NCBI GenBank assembly: GCA_036258175.1
Contig: DATAEE010000106.1
Coordinates: forward strand, 1-64,000
Origin: DATAEE01 sp036258175
GTDB lineage: Bacteria > Acidobacteriota > Vicinamibacteria > Vicinamibacterales > 2-12-FULL-66-21
Reading direction: 5' to 3'
DNA length: 64,000 bases
Part shown: positions 52,067 through 60,464 of the stretch, in pieces
How positions within the stretch are numbered: the first letter of the stretch is position 1
How the letters are laid out: each line of letters starts with the position of its first letter
Notes under the pieces: generated by a model
Told to the model about the DNA's origin: nothing
The model's database searches: none
Seen by the model: only the letters and a program-made list of their open reading frames with translations
Translations under genes and position numbers: made by a program

Positions 52067-53088
52067 CAGGCCCCTTCGATCGTCAGCACGATCTTGCCGA
52101 TGTGATCGCCTTGTTCGAGTGCGGCGTGCGCATCGGCGGCGCGCGTCAGCGGGAACGTCGCGTGGATGATCGGCTTCACCGTTCCCGCCCCGAGGAGCGG
52201 CCAGACGTGCGTCTCGAGTGCCTTCGCAATCGCGCCCTTCTCCTCCACGGTCCGCGGCCGCAGCGTTGACCCGGTGATCGTGAGGCGCCGCTGCAGCACG
52301 GGCACGAGGTTGAGCTGTGCCTTCGGACCGCCCATCAGGCCGATCTGGACGAGCCGGCCGTCGACGGCGAGCGCGCCGAGATTCCGCTCGAAATAGTCGC
52401 CGCCGATGATGTCGAGAATGACATCGACGCCGCGCCCGTCGGTCACGAGCTTCACCGCTTCGACGAAGTCCTGCTCGCGATAGTTAATCGAGGCGCGTGC
52501 GCCCAGCGCGAGGCAGGCGTCGCCCTTGCGTTCCGAGCCTGCCGTCGCGATGACCTTCGACCCGAACGCGCGGCCGAGTTGAATCGCGGTCGTGCCGATC
52601 CCACTCGTGCCGCCGTGCACGAGGAGCCACTCGCCGGCCTTCAGCCGACCGCGATCGAAGACGTTGGTCCAGACGGTGAAGAACGTTTCGGGCACCGCGG
52701 CGGCCTCGACGAGCGTCAGTCGGCCAGGGATGGGCAGACATTGCGGCGCGGGCGCGACGCAGTACGCCGCGTAGCCGCCGCCGGCGACGAGCGCGCAGAT
52801 CTGCTGGCCGACGTCGAGACCTGATTCAGCCCCGGAAGGATCAACGGCGACGATCGCGCCGGCAATCTCGAGACCCGGAATGTCCGATGCGCCGGGCGGC
52901 GGCGGATATTTACCCTGACGCTGCATCAGATCCGGCCGGTTCACTCCGGCGGCCGCCACCCGGACGAGGACTTCGCCGCGACCGGGCCGAGGTACAGGGC
53001 GTGTCACGGGCCGAAGGACCTCCGGTCCGCCCGGTCGCTCGATCTCGATCGCGGTCATCGAGTCAGGAATCGTCACGCTTGTCATCAT
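52066..53088 (-). CDS. NAD(P)H-dependent quinone oxidoreductase, zinc-less MDR type
   Basis: 340 residues. A MDR-family protein of the PIG3/QOR group: GEVLVRVAAAGVNRPDLMQRQGKYPPPPGASDIPGLEIAG, VPETFFTVWTNVFDRGRL, the NADPH-binding LVHGGTSGIGTTAIQLGRAFG and GSERKGDACLALGARASINY. The zinc-binding Cys of alcohol dehydrogenases is missing. It reduces quinones or enals using NADPH. ATG at 53058 (MTAIEIERPGG) is an alternative start that avoids a 26-bp overlap with the membrane protein upstream. Confidence 0.9.
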   Translation of the reverse strand: MMTSVTIPDSMTAIEIERPGGPEVLRPVTRPVPRPGRGEVLVRVAAAGVNRPDLMQRQGKYPPPPGASDIPGLEIAGAIVAVDPSGAESGLDVGQQICALVAGGGYAAYCVAPAPQCLPIPGRLTLVEAAAVPETFFTVWTNVFDRGRLKAGEWLLVHGGTSGIGTTAIQLGRAFGSKVIATAGSERKGDACLALGARASINYREQDFVEAVKLVTDGRGVDVILDIIGGDYFERNLGALAVDGRLVQIGLMGGPKAQLNLVPVLQRRLTITGSTLRPRTVEEKGAIAKALETHVWPLLGAGTVKPIIHATFPLTRAADAHAALEQGDHIGKIVLTIEGA

Positions 53089-53506
53089 ATGCCGCGGCCG
53101 GGAAGAGGCGGCGGACCTGCCGCGAGCGATGCAGATACACGAGCCAGGCGCCGTGATGCGCGATGAGCACTAGCGAATAGAGCTCGTCGTCGCCGGGCAT
53201 GCGATTGGACGGAAGGACGCGGGTGTTCAGGACCAGGAGACCCATCGCCGCGCTGGCGATGAGCGCGGCGCGCGCCAGCGCCACGCCGTGCGGCCGGACG
53301 TCGCGGAGCGCAAGGCCGGCGGCGACGCCCAGCGCGGCCACGAGCAGTCGCGCAACCAGCATGGTCACCACCAGCCAGCCTCGGATGGCAATCGACGACA
53401 CGATCGGTGCCAGCGTCAGCGCCAGGACCGCCGGCTCGTAGACGATCAGGATCCGGCAGAGAAGAAACAGCCAGCCGCGCGGCCGATCATCGTCGACGTT
53501 CGTCAA
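53063..53506 (-). CDS. Small integral membrane protein
   Basis: 147 residues with about four TM helices (WLFLLCRILIVYEPAVLALTLAP; GWLVVTMLVARLLVAALGVAAGLAL; ALIASAAMGLLVL; LYSLVLIAHHGAWLVYL) and a basic C-terminus (HRSRQVRRLFPAAAYDDKR). The family is not recognised. It lies 6 bp after the DUF885 gene in a minus-strand operon and overlaps the start of the next gene. Confidence 0.6.
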   Translation of the reverse strand: MTNVDDDRPRGWLFLLCRILIVYEPAVLALTLAPIVSSIAIRGWLVVTMLVARLLVAALGVAAGLALRDVRPHGVALARAALIASAAMGLLVLNTRVLPSNRMPGDDELYSLVLIAHHGAWLVYLHRSRQVRRLFPAAAYDDKRDDS

Positions 53507-53512
53507 CGTCCG

Positions 53513-54844
53513 CTACTGCGTGCTGCCTGAGAGCCCCGACGGCAGCCGCGGCGATGAGAGCAGCGCGGCGAATTCCTGCCAGCGTCTGGCGGGGAACCCC
53601 GCGGTGCCGCCGCGGCGCTCGATGAACGCGCGGACGAGATCCTTGCCGAGGTTGTAGTTGATGACGTAGCTGCGGTACTGCTCGATGAACTTGACGCGCT
53701 GCTCCGCCCGCGGCCGGGTCATGAGCGCGTATTTCTCGAGCCAGGCGACCGCCTGCGCCGCCGTGAACTCGCCGCTCAGGTACTTCCGCGCCGCCTCGTT
53801 GCCCGCATAGGACAGCCGCTCCGCGAGCTGCGCCGCTTCGTAGTACGCCTCCGCTTTCGACTGGTCGAGTCCTGCAAGTGGATACAGGCGATCCCGCTCG
53901 AACGTCAGGCGCTCGCGGCCGGGGAAGGCGACGTCGATGCCGAAGTTGGCGGTTCCTTCCGCGATGAGCGACTGCGGTGAAAACAGCGGGTAGACGGAGA
54001 ACTCGACCCAGCCGCGATCGCGCACGAGGTGTTTGTCGAGCAGCACGTTGTACACGTGGTGTCCGGGATAGCCCTCGTGGCATGCCAGATCGACCGCGCG
54101 GTCGATGTAGACCGGCAGGTCGGTGTTGACCTGGATGACGCTCGTGAACTCGCCCTTGTACCAGTTGTAGGCGCTCCACGACTTGCCCGTGACGTACTCG
54201 ACGGTGAAGCGTTCGCCGGGCGGCAGCTCGATGTGCTTCTTCGTCCTGGCGCGGCATTCGTCGATCGCCGCGTCGAACACCTTCTCCAGCCGGTCGCGCG
54301 GGATGACGAACTGCTTGCGGAAGGCTTCGTAGCGATCGACCAGCGGTTCGGTCCCGGGGAAGCGGCGCTCGAACTCCGCGGTCAGCTTCTCGAAGTGCGA
54401 CTCCGGAAGGATGGGCGCCGCCGCGTCGTAGAGACCGCGCGACTCCTCCTCGAACGTCAGACGCTCGCCGCCGAGCATCCGGACCCGGACGAGGAGCGAC
54501 GAGAGCTGACGATCGAGATACTCACGCCGCAGGCGGTCGAGCTCTGCTTCCGCCGTCGGAGTAGTAGCCCCGGGTCTCTCAGACCCGGGGACCGCCGCCA
54601 GCGATTTGCGTACGTCCGCGGCCCGGCGGCCGATCTCAGCGAGCGTCCAGGCGCTTTTCTCGGCGGTCGCGCGCCAATCGGCCGGTCCGTAGTAGGCGTC
54701 GACGTAATCCTGGTCGTGCAGGCCGAGACCGAGCACGAGCTGTACGTAGTCTCTGGCGATAAGAGTCATGACGGGAGCGACGACCGGCCCAACCGGTCCC
54801 GTGCTGCAGAGCACGAGCGCCAGCGGCAGAGCGGCGAATCTCAT
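53513..54844 (-). CDS. DUF885-like metallopeptidase, exported
   Basis: 443 residues. Signal peptide (MRFAALPLALVLCSTGPVGP), then an all-helical DUF885-type domain with HEGYPGHHVYNVLLDKH (HExxxxHH at ~256-263) and a downstream Glu in LIAEGTANFGID, the gluzincin-like ligands. Related proteins are putative dipeptidyl carboxypeptidases. Residues ~86-96 (GSERPGATTPT) are encoded by a REP-like hairpin inserted in frame. It starts 18 bp from the divergent propeller gene. Confidence 0.82.
   Translation of the reverse strand: MRFAALPLALVLCSTGPVGPVVAPVMTLIARDYVQLVLGLGLHDQDYVDAYYGPADWRATAEKSAWTLAEIGRRAADVRKSLAAVPGSERPGATTPTAEAELDRLRREYLDRQLSSLLVRVRMLGGERLTFEEESRGLYDAAAPILPESHFEKLTAEFERRFPGTEPLVDRYEAFRKQFVIPRDRLEKVFDAAIDECRARTKKHIELPPGERFTVEYVTGKSWSAYNWYKGEFTSVIQVNTDLPVYIDRAVDLACHEGYPGHHVYNVLLDKHLVRDRGWVEFSVYPLFSPQSLIAEGTANFGIDVAFPGRERLTFERDRLYPLAGLDQSKAEAYYEAAQLAERLSYAGNEAARKYLSGEFTAAQAVAWLEKYALMTRPRAEQRVKFIEQYRSYVINYNLGKDLVRAFIERRGGTAGFPARRWQEFAALLSSPRLPSGLSGSTQ
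54561..54590 (+). repeat. REP-like hairpin with GTAG head inside a gene
   Basis: GTAG (54561-54564) then CCCCGGGTCT (54568-54577), CTC, AGACCCGGGG (54581-54590): a perfect 10-bp stem in the coding sequence of the DUF885 protein, read in frame. Confidence 0.75.
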
Positions 54845-54845
54845 C

Positions 54846-54862
54846 GATAATATGATGACCCC
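54846..54862 (+). promoter_or_regulatory. Shared divergent promoter, leaderless for 54863
   Basis: TATGAT (54851-54856) lies 6 nt before the ATG at 54863. On the minus strand TATTAT (54847-54852) is only 2 nt before the divergent ATG at 54844. The two genes have 18 bp between start codons, so both promoters must overlap, or one start is further in. Confidence 0.5.
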
Positions 54863-55915
54863 ATGACCGTGAAGGGAGCAACGTTCGCGGCGGCTGTGGC
54901 CGCGATGGCGATGACCCCGGCGGCACGGCAGCCCGCCGAGCCTGCCGCGCCGCGTCCGGAGCCGAGGCTCGGCGACGTCCGTCAGCTCACGAGCGGCGGC
55001 GAAAACGCCGAATCATATTTCTCGCCGGACGGCCGGCGGTTGATCTTCCAGACGACGCCGGCCGGCGGAGGGTGCGATCAGATCTACACCGTGAACGTGG
55101 ACGGATCGGGACGAACGCGCGTCAGCACCGGCACCGGCCGGACGACGTGCGGCTATTTCTATCCGAATGGCAGCGACATTCTCTTCGCGTCGACGCATGG
55201 CGCCTCGCCCGAGTGCCCGCCGAAGCCCGGGTACGAGCGCGGCTACGTGTGGCCCGTCTATACCTCGTACGACATCTATCGCGGGCGCCTGGATGGAAAC
55301 GGGCTCACGCGTCTGACCGACACGCCCGGCTACGATGCCGAGGCGACGATCGCGCCGGACGGCCGCATCGTCTTCACGAGCACGCGCGACGGCGACATGG
55401 AGATCTATTCGATGAACGCCGACGGATCCGGCGTCAAGCGCCTCACTCAGCGCCCCGGTCCGGACGGCGGTCCCTTCTTCTCGTTCGACGGCAAGCAGAT
55501 CGTCTTTCGCGGACGCGAGCTCGGACCCGGACCCGAGCGCGACGACTATCTCGCGCTGTTGAAGGATGCGCTCTGGCGGCCGACGCAGCTCGAGATCTTC
55601 GTGATGGACCGCGACGGCGGCAACGTCCGTCAACTCACGCGTCTGGGTGGTGCGAACTTCGCACCCTCGTGGCATCCGGATGGCCGCCGCATCATCTTCT
55701 CGTCCAACCACCACAACCCGAAGGGCCGGAACTTCGATCTGTTTCTCATCAATCTCGACGGGACCGGGCTCGAACAGGTCACCTTCAACCCGACCTTCGA
55801 CGGGTTCCCGATGTTCTCGCCGGATGGCCGGAAGCTCGCCTTCTCGTCGAACCGGCTCGCGAAGGCAGAAGGAGAGACGAACGTTTTCGTGGCGGACTGG
55901 AACGACGGCAAGTAA
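54863..55915 (+). CDS. Exported TolB-like PD40/WD40 propeller protein
   Basis: 350 residues with a signal peptide (~1-21). Six or seven PD40 blades carry the S/P-DG-R motif (FSPDGRRLIFQTT, IAPDGRIVFTSTRDGDMEIYSMNADGSG, FSFDGKQIVFRG, WHPDGRRIIFSSN, FSPDGRKLAFSSN). These TolB-like propellers bind proteins in the periplasm or form part of larger peptidases; here the propeller stands alone. It is followed at 3 bp by a spermidine-synthase-like gene, probably co-transcribed. Confidence 0.87.
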   Translation: MTVKGATFAAAVAAMAMTPAARQPAEPAAPRPEPRLGDVRQLTSGGENAESYFSPDGRRLIFQTTPAGGGCDQIYTVNVDGSGRTRVSTGTGRTTCGYFYPNGSDILFASTHGASPECPPKPGYERGYVWPVYTSYDIYRGRLDGNGLTRLTDTPGYDAEATIAPDGRIVFTSTRDGDMEIYSMNADGSGVKRLTQRPGPDGGPFFSFDGKQIVFRGRELGPGPERDDYLALLKDALWRPTQLEIFVMDRDGGNVRQLTRLGGANFAPSWHPDGRRIIFSSNHHNPKGRNFDLFLINLDGTGLEQVTFNPTFDGFPMFSPDGRKLAFSSNRLAKAEGETNVFVADWNDGK

Positions 55916-55918
55916 CTG

Positions 55919-58219
55919 ATGCTCGCCGCGCTCTCGCTCCTGTTCCTTCTCTCAGGATGCGCCGCTCTCATCTATCAAATCCTGTGGCTTCGTCTGCTGG
56001 GGCTCGTCTTCGGCGTGACGGTGTACGCGGCGAGCACGGTGCTCGCGGCCTTCATGGCCGGCCTCGCGCTGGGATCGCTTTTCGCCGGGCGGCTCGCTGA
56101 TCGCGTCCGTCATCCGCTCCGCTGGTTCGCCGCCGCCGAGTGCGGGATCGCGCTGACCGCGGTTGCGTCGCCCTGGATGCTCAACGCCCTCGAGCGCGCG
56201 TATGTCGCATCGTTCCCATCCCTGCCATCGGTGTCCGGCGTCGTCACAGGACTCCGGCTCCTCATGGCGGGCGCCGCGCTGATCGTGCCCACCGTGCTGA
56301 TGGGCACCACGCTGCCGCTCGTGCTGCGCTCGTCGCTGGTGACGGGCGGAAAGCTGGGCCTCCGGCTCGGAGTGCTCTACGCCTCGAACACGACCGGCGC
56401 CATCGTCGGAACGCTTCTGTCGGGTTTGTGGCTGATTCCTGCGTACGGGATCTCGAGGACGTTCCTGATTGCGGCGGCGGTCAATGGAGCTGTCGCCGCA
56501 GGGGCGATGATGCTGGCGATGCGGGCCGGTCTGAAGACCGGCCCCTCCAAAGGCACCGATCCGCCCGAGACTGTCTCCTCGAGGGAGGCTGGCACCGCCA
56601 GAAGCCTCGATCGTGTAAGACTGGCGGTCCTCGTCACGTTCGCGATCTCCGGGTTCGTCAGCATCGGCGCCGAGGTCGTCTGGTTTCGCGTGGCGGTGCT
56701 GATCATCCGACCGACCGTCTACGCCTTTGCGGTGATGCTCGCGACGATCCTCAGCGGGATCGCGATTGGCAGCTACTTCATTTCTCCGTACCTCTCTCGT
56801 CGAGCTCCAGGTTTGCGCGCGCTCGCGATCCTGGAATTCCTGATCGCGATAGCAATCGTCCTTTCAGTTGCGGCGCTGCAGCTCGGCCCCGATCTGGCGC
56901 GGCGCGCGCAACCCGTGCTGTCGCGGATCATGCCCGCCTATCTTCCATACCTCGTTGTCCACAGCATGCTCATGCTGTTCCCGAGCGCGTTGCTGATGGG
57001 TATCGCGTTTCCGATCGGCGCCCGGCTGTGGGCGCGCGCGGGCGGGGAGGGCAGCGGCGCCGGCGACGTCGGGCGGTTCTACGCCGCGAACGTCTGCGGC
57101 GGCATCGCCGGATCGCTCGTCGCCGGATTCGTGTTGCTCCCGTGGCTCGGAAGCCGGGGCGCGCTACTCGTCCTCGGCGCTCTCACGGCGGTGGCAGCAA
57201 CGTGGCTTCTATGGTTGGCCGATTCGGCAAATCGCAAAGTGCTGATCCCTGCGGGCCTGGCACTTTTTGCCGCGGCCTGCGTTTACACGCCCGATCCGTT
57301 CGACGTCTTTCTCGAACAGCGGTTTCCGGGGCAGCGGGTCATCTGGCGCGAAGAAGGCGTGCAGTCGACGGTCAGCGTGCATGATGTCGGCAGCACGCGA
57401 TCGCTTCACCTGGACGGGAACCATCAAGCGAGCACGAGCGGCGGGACGGTCTCGGTGCACCGGCGGATCGGCGGCCTCGGAATGGCGATCCATGGAAACC
57501 CGCGCCAGACGCTCGTCATCGGACTCGGCGGCGGCGCGACTGCGGGTGCAGTCAGCCGGTTTCCGTTCGCCGAGGTCGACGTCATCGAGTTGTCCGCAGC
57601 CGTGGTCAAGGCCGCGCCATTCTTCAGCTCGATCAACTACAACCTGCTCGAACGGCCCAACGTCCACGTTCGCGTGGACGACGGCCGCAACTTCCTGATG
57701 CTTGGCCGCCGGAAGTACGACCTCATCACGGCAGACATCATCCTCCCGATTCACGCCGGCGCCGGGAACGTCTACTCGCAGGAATACTTCCAGCTGGTCA
57801 GCGATGCGCTGGATGACGATGGGATTGCCGTGCAGTGGGTGGCGGGAACGGAACAGGAGTACAAATTGATCGCGCGCACGTTCCTCAGCGTCTTTCCTCA
57901 CACCACGCTGTGGGCCGATGGCTCGCTCATGGTCGGCTCCCATCGTCCGCTGCAACTCAAGGCGACGGACTTCGACTGGAAGCTCGCCATCCCGGCGGCG
58001 CGCGAGGCGCTGCGGGATCTCGGCTATCCCAGCTTCGACGCGCTCGTGTCGCAGTACCGCGGCGGACCAGGCGATCTGCGCGCGCTCGTCGGCGAGGGCC
58101 CAGTGCTTACCGACGACCGCCCGCTCGTGGAGTATTTCCTTTCGCTCGACCGCTCGGGGACGATCGATCTGAGCGGCCTGCACCCCGATTCGCGCGCGAT
58201 CCTCGCGTCGCATCCCTGA
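55919..58219 (+). CDS. Membrane-fused spermidine synthase-like protein
   Basis: 766 residues. An N-terminal half of about a dozen TM helices (opening LSLLFLLSGCAALIYQILWLRLLGLVFGVTVYAASTVLAAFMAGLALGSLFAGRLAD) is followed by a spermidine-synthase fold (~490-760) with the SAM-binding VIGLGGGATAGAVSRFPFAEVDVIELS and RPNVHVRVDDGRNFL and a YDLITADI strand. This is the fused MFS/spermidine-synthase architecture seen in many bacteria; the transport half and true product are unproven. The gate Asp/Tyr pair of SpeE is not clearly conserved. Confidence 0.9.
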   Translation: MLAALSLLFLLSGCAALIYQILWLRLLGLVFGVTVYAASTVLAAFMAGLALGSLFAGRLADRVRHPLRWFAAAECGIALTAVASPWMLNALERAYVASFPSLPSVSGVVTGLRLLMAGAALIVPTVLMGTTLPLVLRSSLVTGGKLGLRLGVLYASNTTGAIVGTLLSGLWLIPAYGISRTFLIAAAVNGAVAAGAMMLAMRAGLKTGPSKGTDPPETVSSREAGTARSLDRVRLAVLVTFAISGFVSIGAEVVWFRVAVLIIRPTVYAFAVMLATILSGIAIGSYFISPYLSRRAPGLRALAILEFLIAIAIVLSVAALQLGPDLARRAQPVLSRIMPAYLPYLVVHSMLMLFPSALLMGIAFPIGARLWARAGGEGSGAGDVGRFYAANVCGGIAGSLVAGFVLLPWLGSRGALLVLGALTAVAATWLLWLADSANRKVLIPAGLALFAAACVYTPDPFDVFLEQRFPGQRVIWREEGVQSTVSVHDVGSTRSLHLDGNHQASTSGGTVSVHRRIGGLGMAIHGNPRQTLVIGLGGGATAGAVSRFPFAEVDVIELSAAVVKAAPFFSSINYNLLERPNVHVRVDDGRNFLMLGRRKYDLITADIILPIHAGAGNVYSQEYFQLVSDALDDDGIAVQWVAGTEQEYKLIARTFLSVFPHTTLWADGSLMVGSHRPLQLKATDFDWKLAIPAAREALRDLGYPSFDALVSQYRGGPGDLRALVGEGPVLTDDRPLVEYFLSLDRSGTIDLSGLHPDSRAILASHP

Positions 58220-58337
58220 CGCTCTGCTCGCGCGCTTTCGACATTTCTTGCTTCTGCCGTACGTGGACGATGTCGTCGCCCTGCCGCTCGCGGCCGGCGA
58301 CCTTGTAGTGATCGGGGTTGACGTTGTGTTTGCTCAT
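58107..58337 (-). CDS. Small basic protein with GRERQG motif, 76 aa
   Basis: The N-terminus SKHNVNPDHYKVAGRERQGDDIVHVRQKQE recalls short uncharacterised proteins with an NPxHYKxAGRERQG motif in other soil bacteria (from memory). That motif region falls in the non-coding gap, which supports a real gene. The basic tail (ATRGSRANRGAGRSDRSS...) overlaps the spermidine-synthase gene antisense by 113 bp, so the true end may be shorter through a sequencing or natural frameshift. Function unknown; possibly nucleic-acid binding. Confidence 0.55.
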   Translation of the reverse strand: MSKHNVNPDHYKVAGRERQGDDIVHVRQKQEMSKAREQSVRDATRGSRANRGAGRSDRSSPSGRAKGNTPRAGGRR

Positions 58338-58372
58338 GCCCTATGCCCCAAGCCCCAAGCCCTCTAGGTCTT
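58335..58372. repeat. GCCCCAA heptad array
   Basis: TGCCCTATGCCCCAAGCCCCAAGCCCT is a run of 7-nt units between the small GRERQG gene and the end of the eRF1-like gene. It is another short-period family distinct from GGTTC. Confidence 0.6.
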
Positions 58373-59494
58373 GTACCGCAGCATCGCCCCGACACCGCCG
58401 ACGCGGGCGAGGAGCGACGGATCCTCGATGAACGTAATCGTCGCGTCGGTCTGGCGGGCGATCGCGACCAGCTCGTCCGCCTTGAGCGCGGTGTCCACCT
58501 TCTCGACCGGTTCCAAATCGCCGCGGTCGTCTGCTTCCGCGAGCGCGGGTTCGATGCCATGCACGCCTTCGAGCTGTACGAGCGATGCGCTTAGGACGAG
58601 TTCGTCCACCTGGCCGTTCTCGAGCGCGCGGCGCGTCCGGTCGAAGCCGACGACGCCGAGCCCGCCGGAGCGATAGGCGTTCATGAGTTCATCGACCTTG
58701 TCCTGGTCGCTTTCGGCGTCGTTCCGCCGCATCGCCTCGAGCGTCCGCTCGAGCACGTCGCGCTCGGGCGCCTTCGCGTCGAGGCGGAGGACGTCGGCGA
58801 GCCGCTCGCGCAGCGGCTGCGTGAGGCACTCCTCGATGATCGGCAATGACACATCGTTACCGGTCACGAGCACGTGTGCGACGTCTTCAGCGCGGACGAT
58901 CCGATCCAGCGCGTCGACGGCATCCTGGATATGGGCCTTGTGCAGGTTATCGATCCGGCGCTGGAACCGTGCCTGCGACCAGCCGCCCATGTCGTGCCGA
59001 CGGGTCTTTTCACTCTGCACTTCGTCGACCTTTTCCACGGCGCCCGTGGCGAACACGAAGATGCGCGCGTGGTTCGTGTCGCAAACGAGCGCCGCGTACC
59101 GCGGATAGCGCGCGTCAAGGCGCGCGAGCGGGTAGAGATGCGGCCGGTCGCCCATGAAAAGCAGGTTCTCGTCGATGGCGGCGGCGACCTGAATTGCCTC
59201 GAAGATGCCGGACCCCGAGCAGGCAAAGATCGCGGCGCCGTTCGACGAGGGCCGCAGTTCGTTCGACAGCCAGTGCTGAATACGGTCCAGGTCGTGTGTC
59301 ACGCTGGCGCGCGCCTCTGCATCATCTATGTACGACGCCGCGCGCTCCCCGAGCTCCGTGCGGACGAACGTCTCATGTCTGTCCCGCCCGCGTTCGTTCG
59401 GCTGAGCGTTCAGATACAGGCTGATGAAAGGGAACGACGCCGACTCGATGTCGGCGAGCCGGTCGAGAAGGGTGGACAGTTCCGTCGAAGCCAT
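58364..59494 (-). CDS. Bacterial eRF1-like factor (Vms1/Rv2629/Balon type)
   Basis: 376 residues in three parts: an N-terminal domain (~1-130), a central eRF1 domain-2-like segment (~131-270; ALVCDTNHARIFVFATG, then GGWSQARFQRRIDN at ~170-183), and an eRF1 domain-3/pelota-like C-terminus (LVLSASLVQLEG, TDATITFIEDPSLLARVGGVGAMLRYKT). GGWSQ is in the position of the eRF1 GGQ or Vms1 GxxxQ loop. Relatives are described as peptidyl-tRNA hydrolases or ribosome-hibernation factors. It would bind the ribosomal A site during stress or stalling. It is a single gene in this context. Confidence 0.82.
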   Translation of the reverse strand: MASTELSTLLDRLADIESASFPFISLYLNAQPNERGRDRHETFVRTELGERAASYIDDAEARASVTHDLDRIQHWLSNELRPSSNGAAIFACSGSGIFEAIQVAAAIDENLLFMGDRPHLYPLARLDARYPRYAALVCDTNHARIFVFATGAVEKVDEVQSEKTRRHDMGGWSQARFQRRIDNLHKAHIQDAVDALDRIVRAEDVAHVLVTGNDVSLPIIEECLTQPLRERLADVLRLDAKAPERDVLERTLEAMRRNDAESDQDKVDELMNAYRSGGLGVVGFDRTRRALENGQVDELVLSASLVQLEGVHGIEPALAEADDRGDLEPVEKVDTALKADELVAIARQTDATITFIEDPSLLARVGGVGAMLRYKT

Positions 59495-59549
59495 GGTGCA
59501 TGCTGTTCAAGGCTCATGCCACGAAAACGCGCCGGACCCGGGAGCACGT

Positions 59550-59555
59550 TAGAAT
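59550..59555 (+). promoter_or_regulatory. -10 box close to the start at 59565
   Basis: TAGAAT lies 9 nt before the ATG at 59565, a slightly longer spacing than the other leaderless candidates. No Shine-Dalgarno is present. Confidence 0.35.
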
Positions 59556-59564
59556 GTCTGCCGC

Positions 59565-60464
59565 ATGACGCGTTCGCTCTCCTTCGTGCTGACTGTTCTC
59601 GTGGCTGGCGCGACAACGCTTACGGGACAGCCGGCCGCCAAGCCCCTGAAAATCTTCATTTCTGCCGACATGGAAGGGATCGCGGGCGTTGTGCAGCCCG
59701 CTCAGCTCGGACCGACGGGGTTCGAGTACGGCAAGGCGCGCGAATGGATGACGGGCGAGGTCAAGGCGGCCATCGCGGCGGCCCGCTCGGCGGGCGCCGC
59801 TGACTTCGTCGTCGCCGACTCGCACGGCAACGCCCAGAACCTGCTCATCGACGATCTTCCACCTGACGTGCGGATTGTCCGGGGCTTTCCGCGCCCGCTC
59901 TCGATGATGCACGGGATCGCTGCCGGATTCGACGCCGTCCTGTTCATCGGTTATCACGCCAGCGAGTACGGCCGAGACTCCGTGCGGGGCCATACGTTTT
60001 CGAGCGCGCGGCTGCTGCACGTGAAGCTCAACGGGATGGAAGTGTCGGAGGGCATCTACAACGCAGCCATCGCCGGGCACTTCGGGGTGCCGGTGGCGTT
60101 CGTGTCGGGGGATCGGGAAGCCGTGGCCCAGCTCAAGGGCGTCATCCCCTCGGTCGAGGGGGTCGTGCTGAAGGAGGGGCTTGGCTACCATGCGGCGGAG
60201 ACGGTGACGCCCGCGCGTTCGCGCGAGATGATCGCCAAGGGAGTAGAGGCGGCGCTGAAAAAAATCGGGACGCTGCAGCCCTATCGCGTGAAAACGCCGA
60301 TCGATCTCGATGTCGGCTTCAAGCTGACGCTCGACGCGGAGCGCGCCTCCTACATTCCGGGTCTGACGCGCGCCGACGCGCATTCGGTGCGGGGCACCTT
60401 CCCGGACATCGTCCAGATTGCACGGCTCATGCAGGTCCTGACGAGCCTCGAACCTCCGCCGTGA
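59565..60464 (+). CDS. M55-family D-aminopeptidase, exported
   Basis: 299 residues. Signal peptide (MTRSLSFVLTVLVAGATTLTGQ) then the M55 signature FISADMEGIAGV (SxDxEG at ~33-38), VADSHGNAQNL, GYHASEYGRDSVRGHTFSSA and GDREAVAQL; these hold the two-zinc site of DppA. DppA of Bacillus releases D-Ala from D-amino-acid peptides. Here the export signal puts the activity in the periplasm, where peptidoglycan D-Ala is available. It is coupled to an FAD oxidase gene by overlapping stop/start. Confidence 0.92.
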   Translation: MTRSLSFVLTVLVAGATTLTGQPAAKPLKIFISADMEGIAGVVQPAQLGPTGFEYGKAREWMTGEVKAAIAAARSAGAADFVVADSHGNAQNLLIDDLPPDVRIVRGFPRPLSMMHGIAAGFDAVLFIGYHASEYGRDSVRGHTFSSARLLHVKLNGMEVSEGIYNAAIAGHFGVPVAFVSGDREAVAQLKGVIPSVEGVVLKEGLGYHAAETVTPARSREMIAKGVEAALKKIGTLQPYRVKTPIDLDVGFKLTLDAERASYIPGLTRADAHSVRGTFPDIVQIARLMQVLTSLEPPP

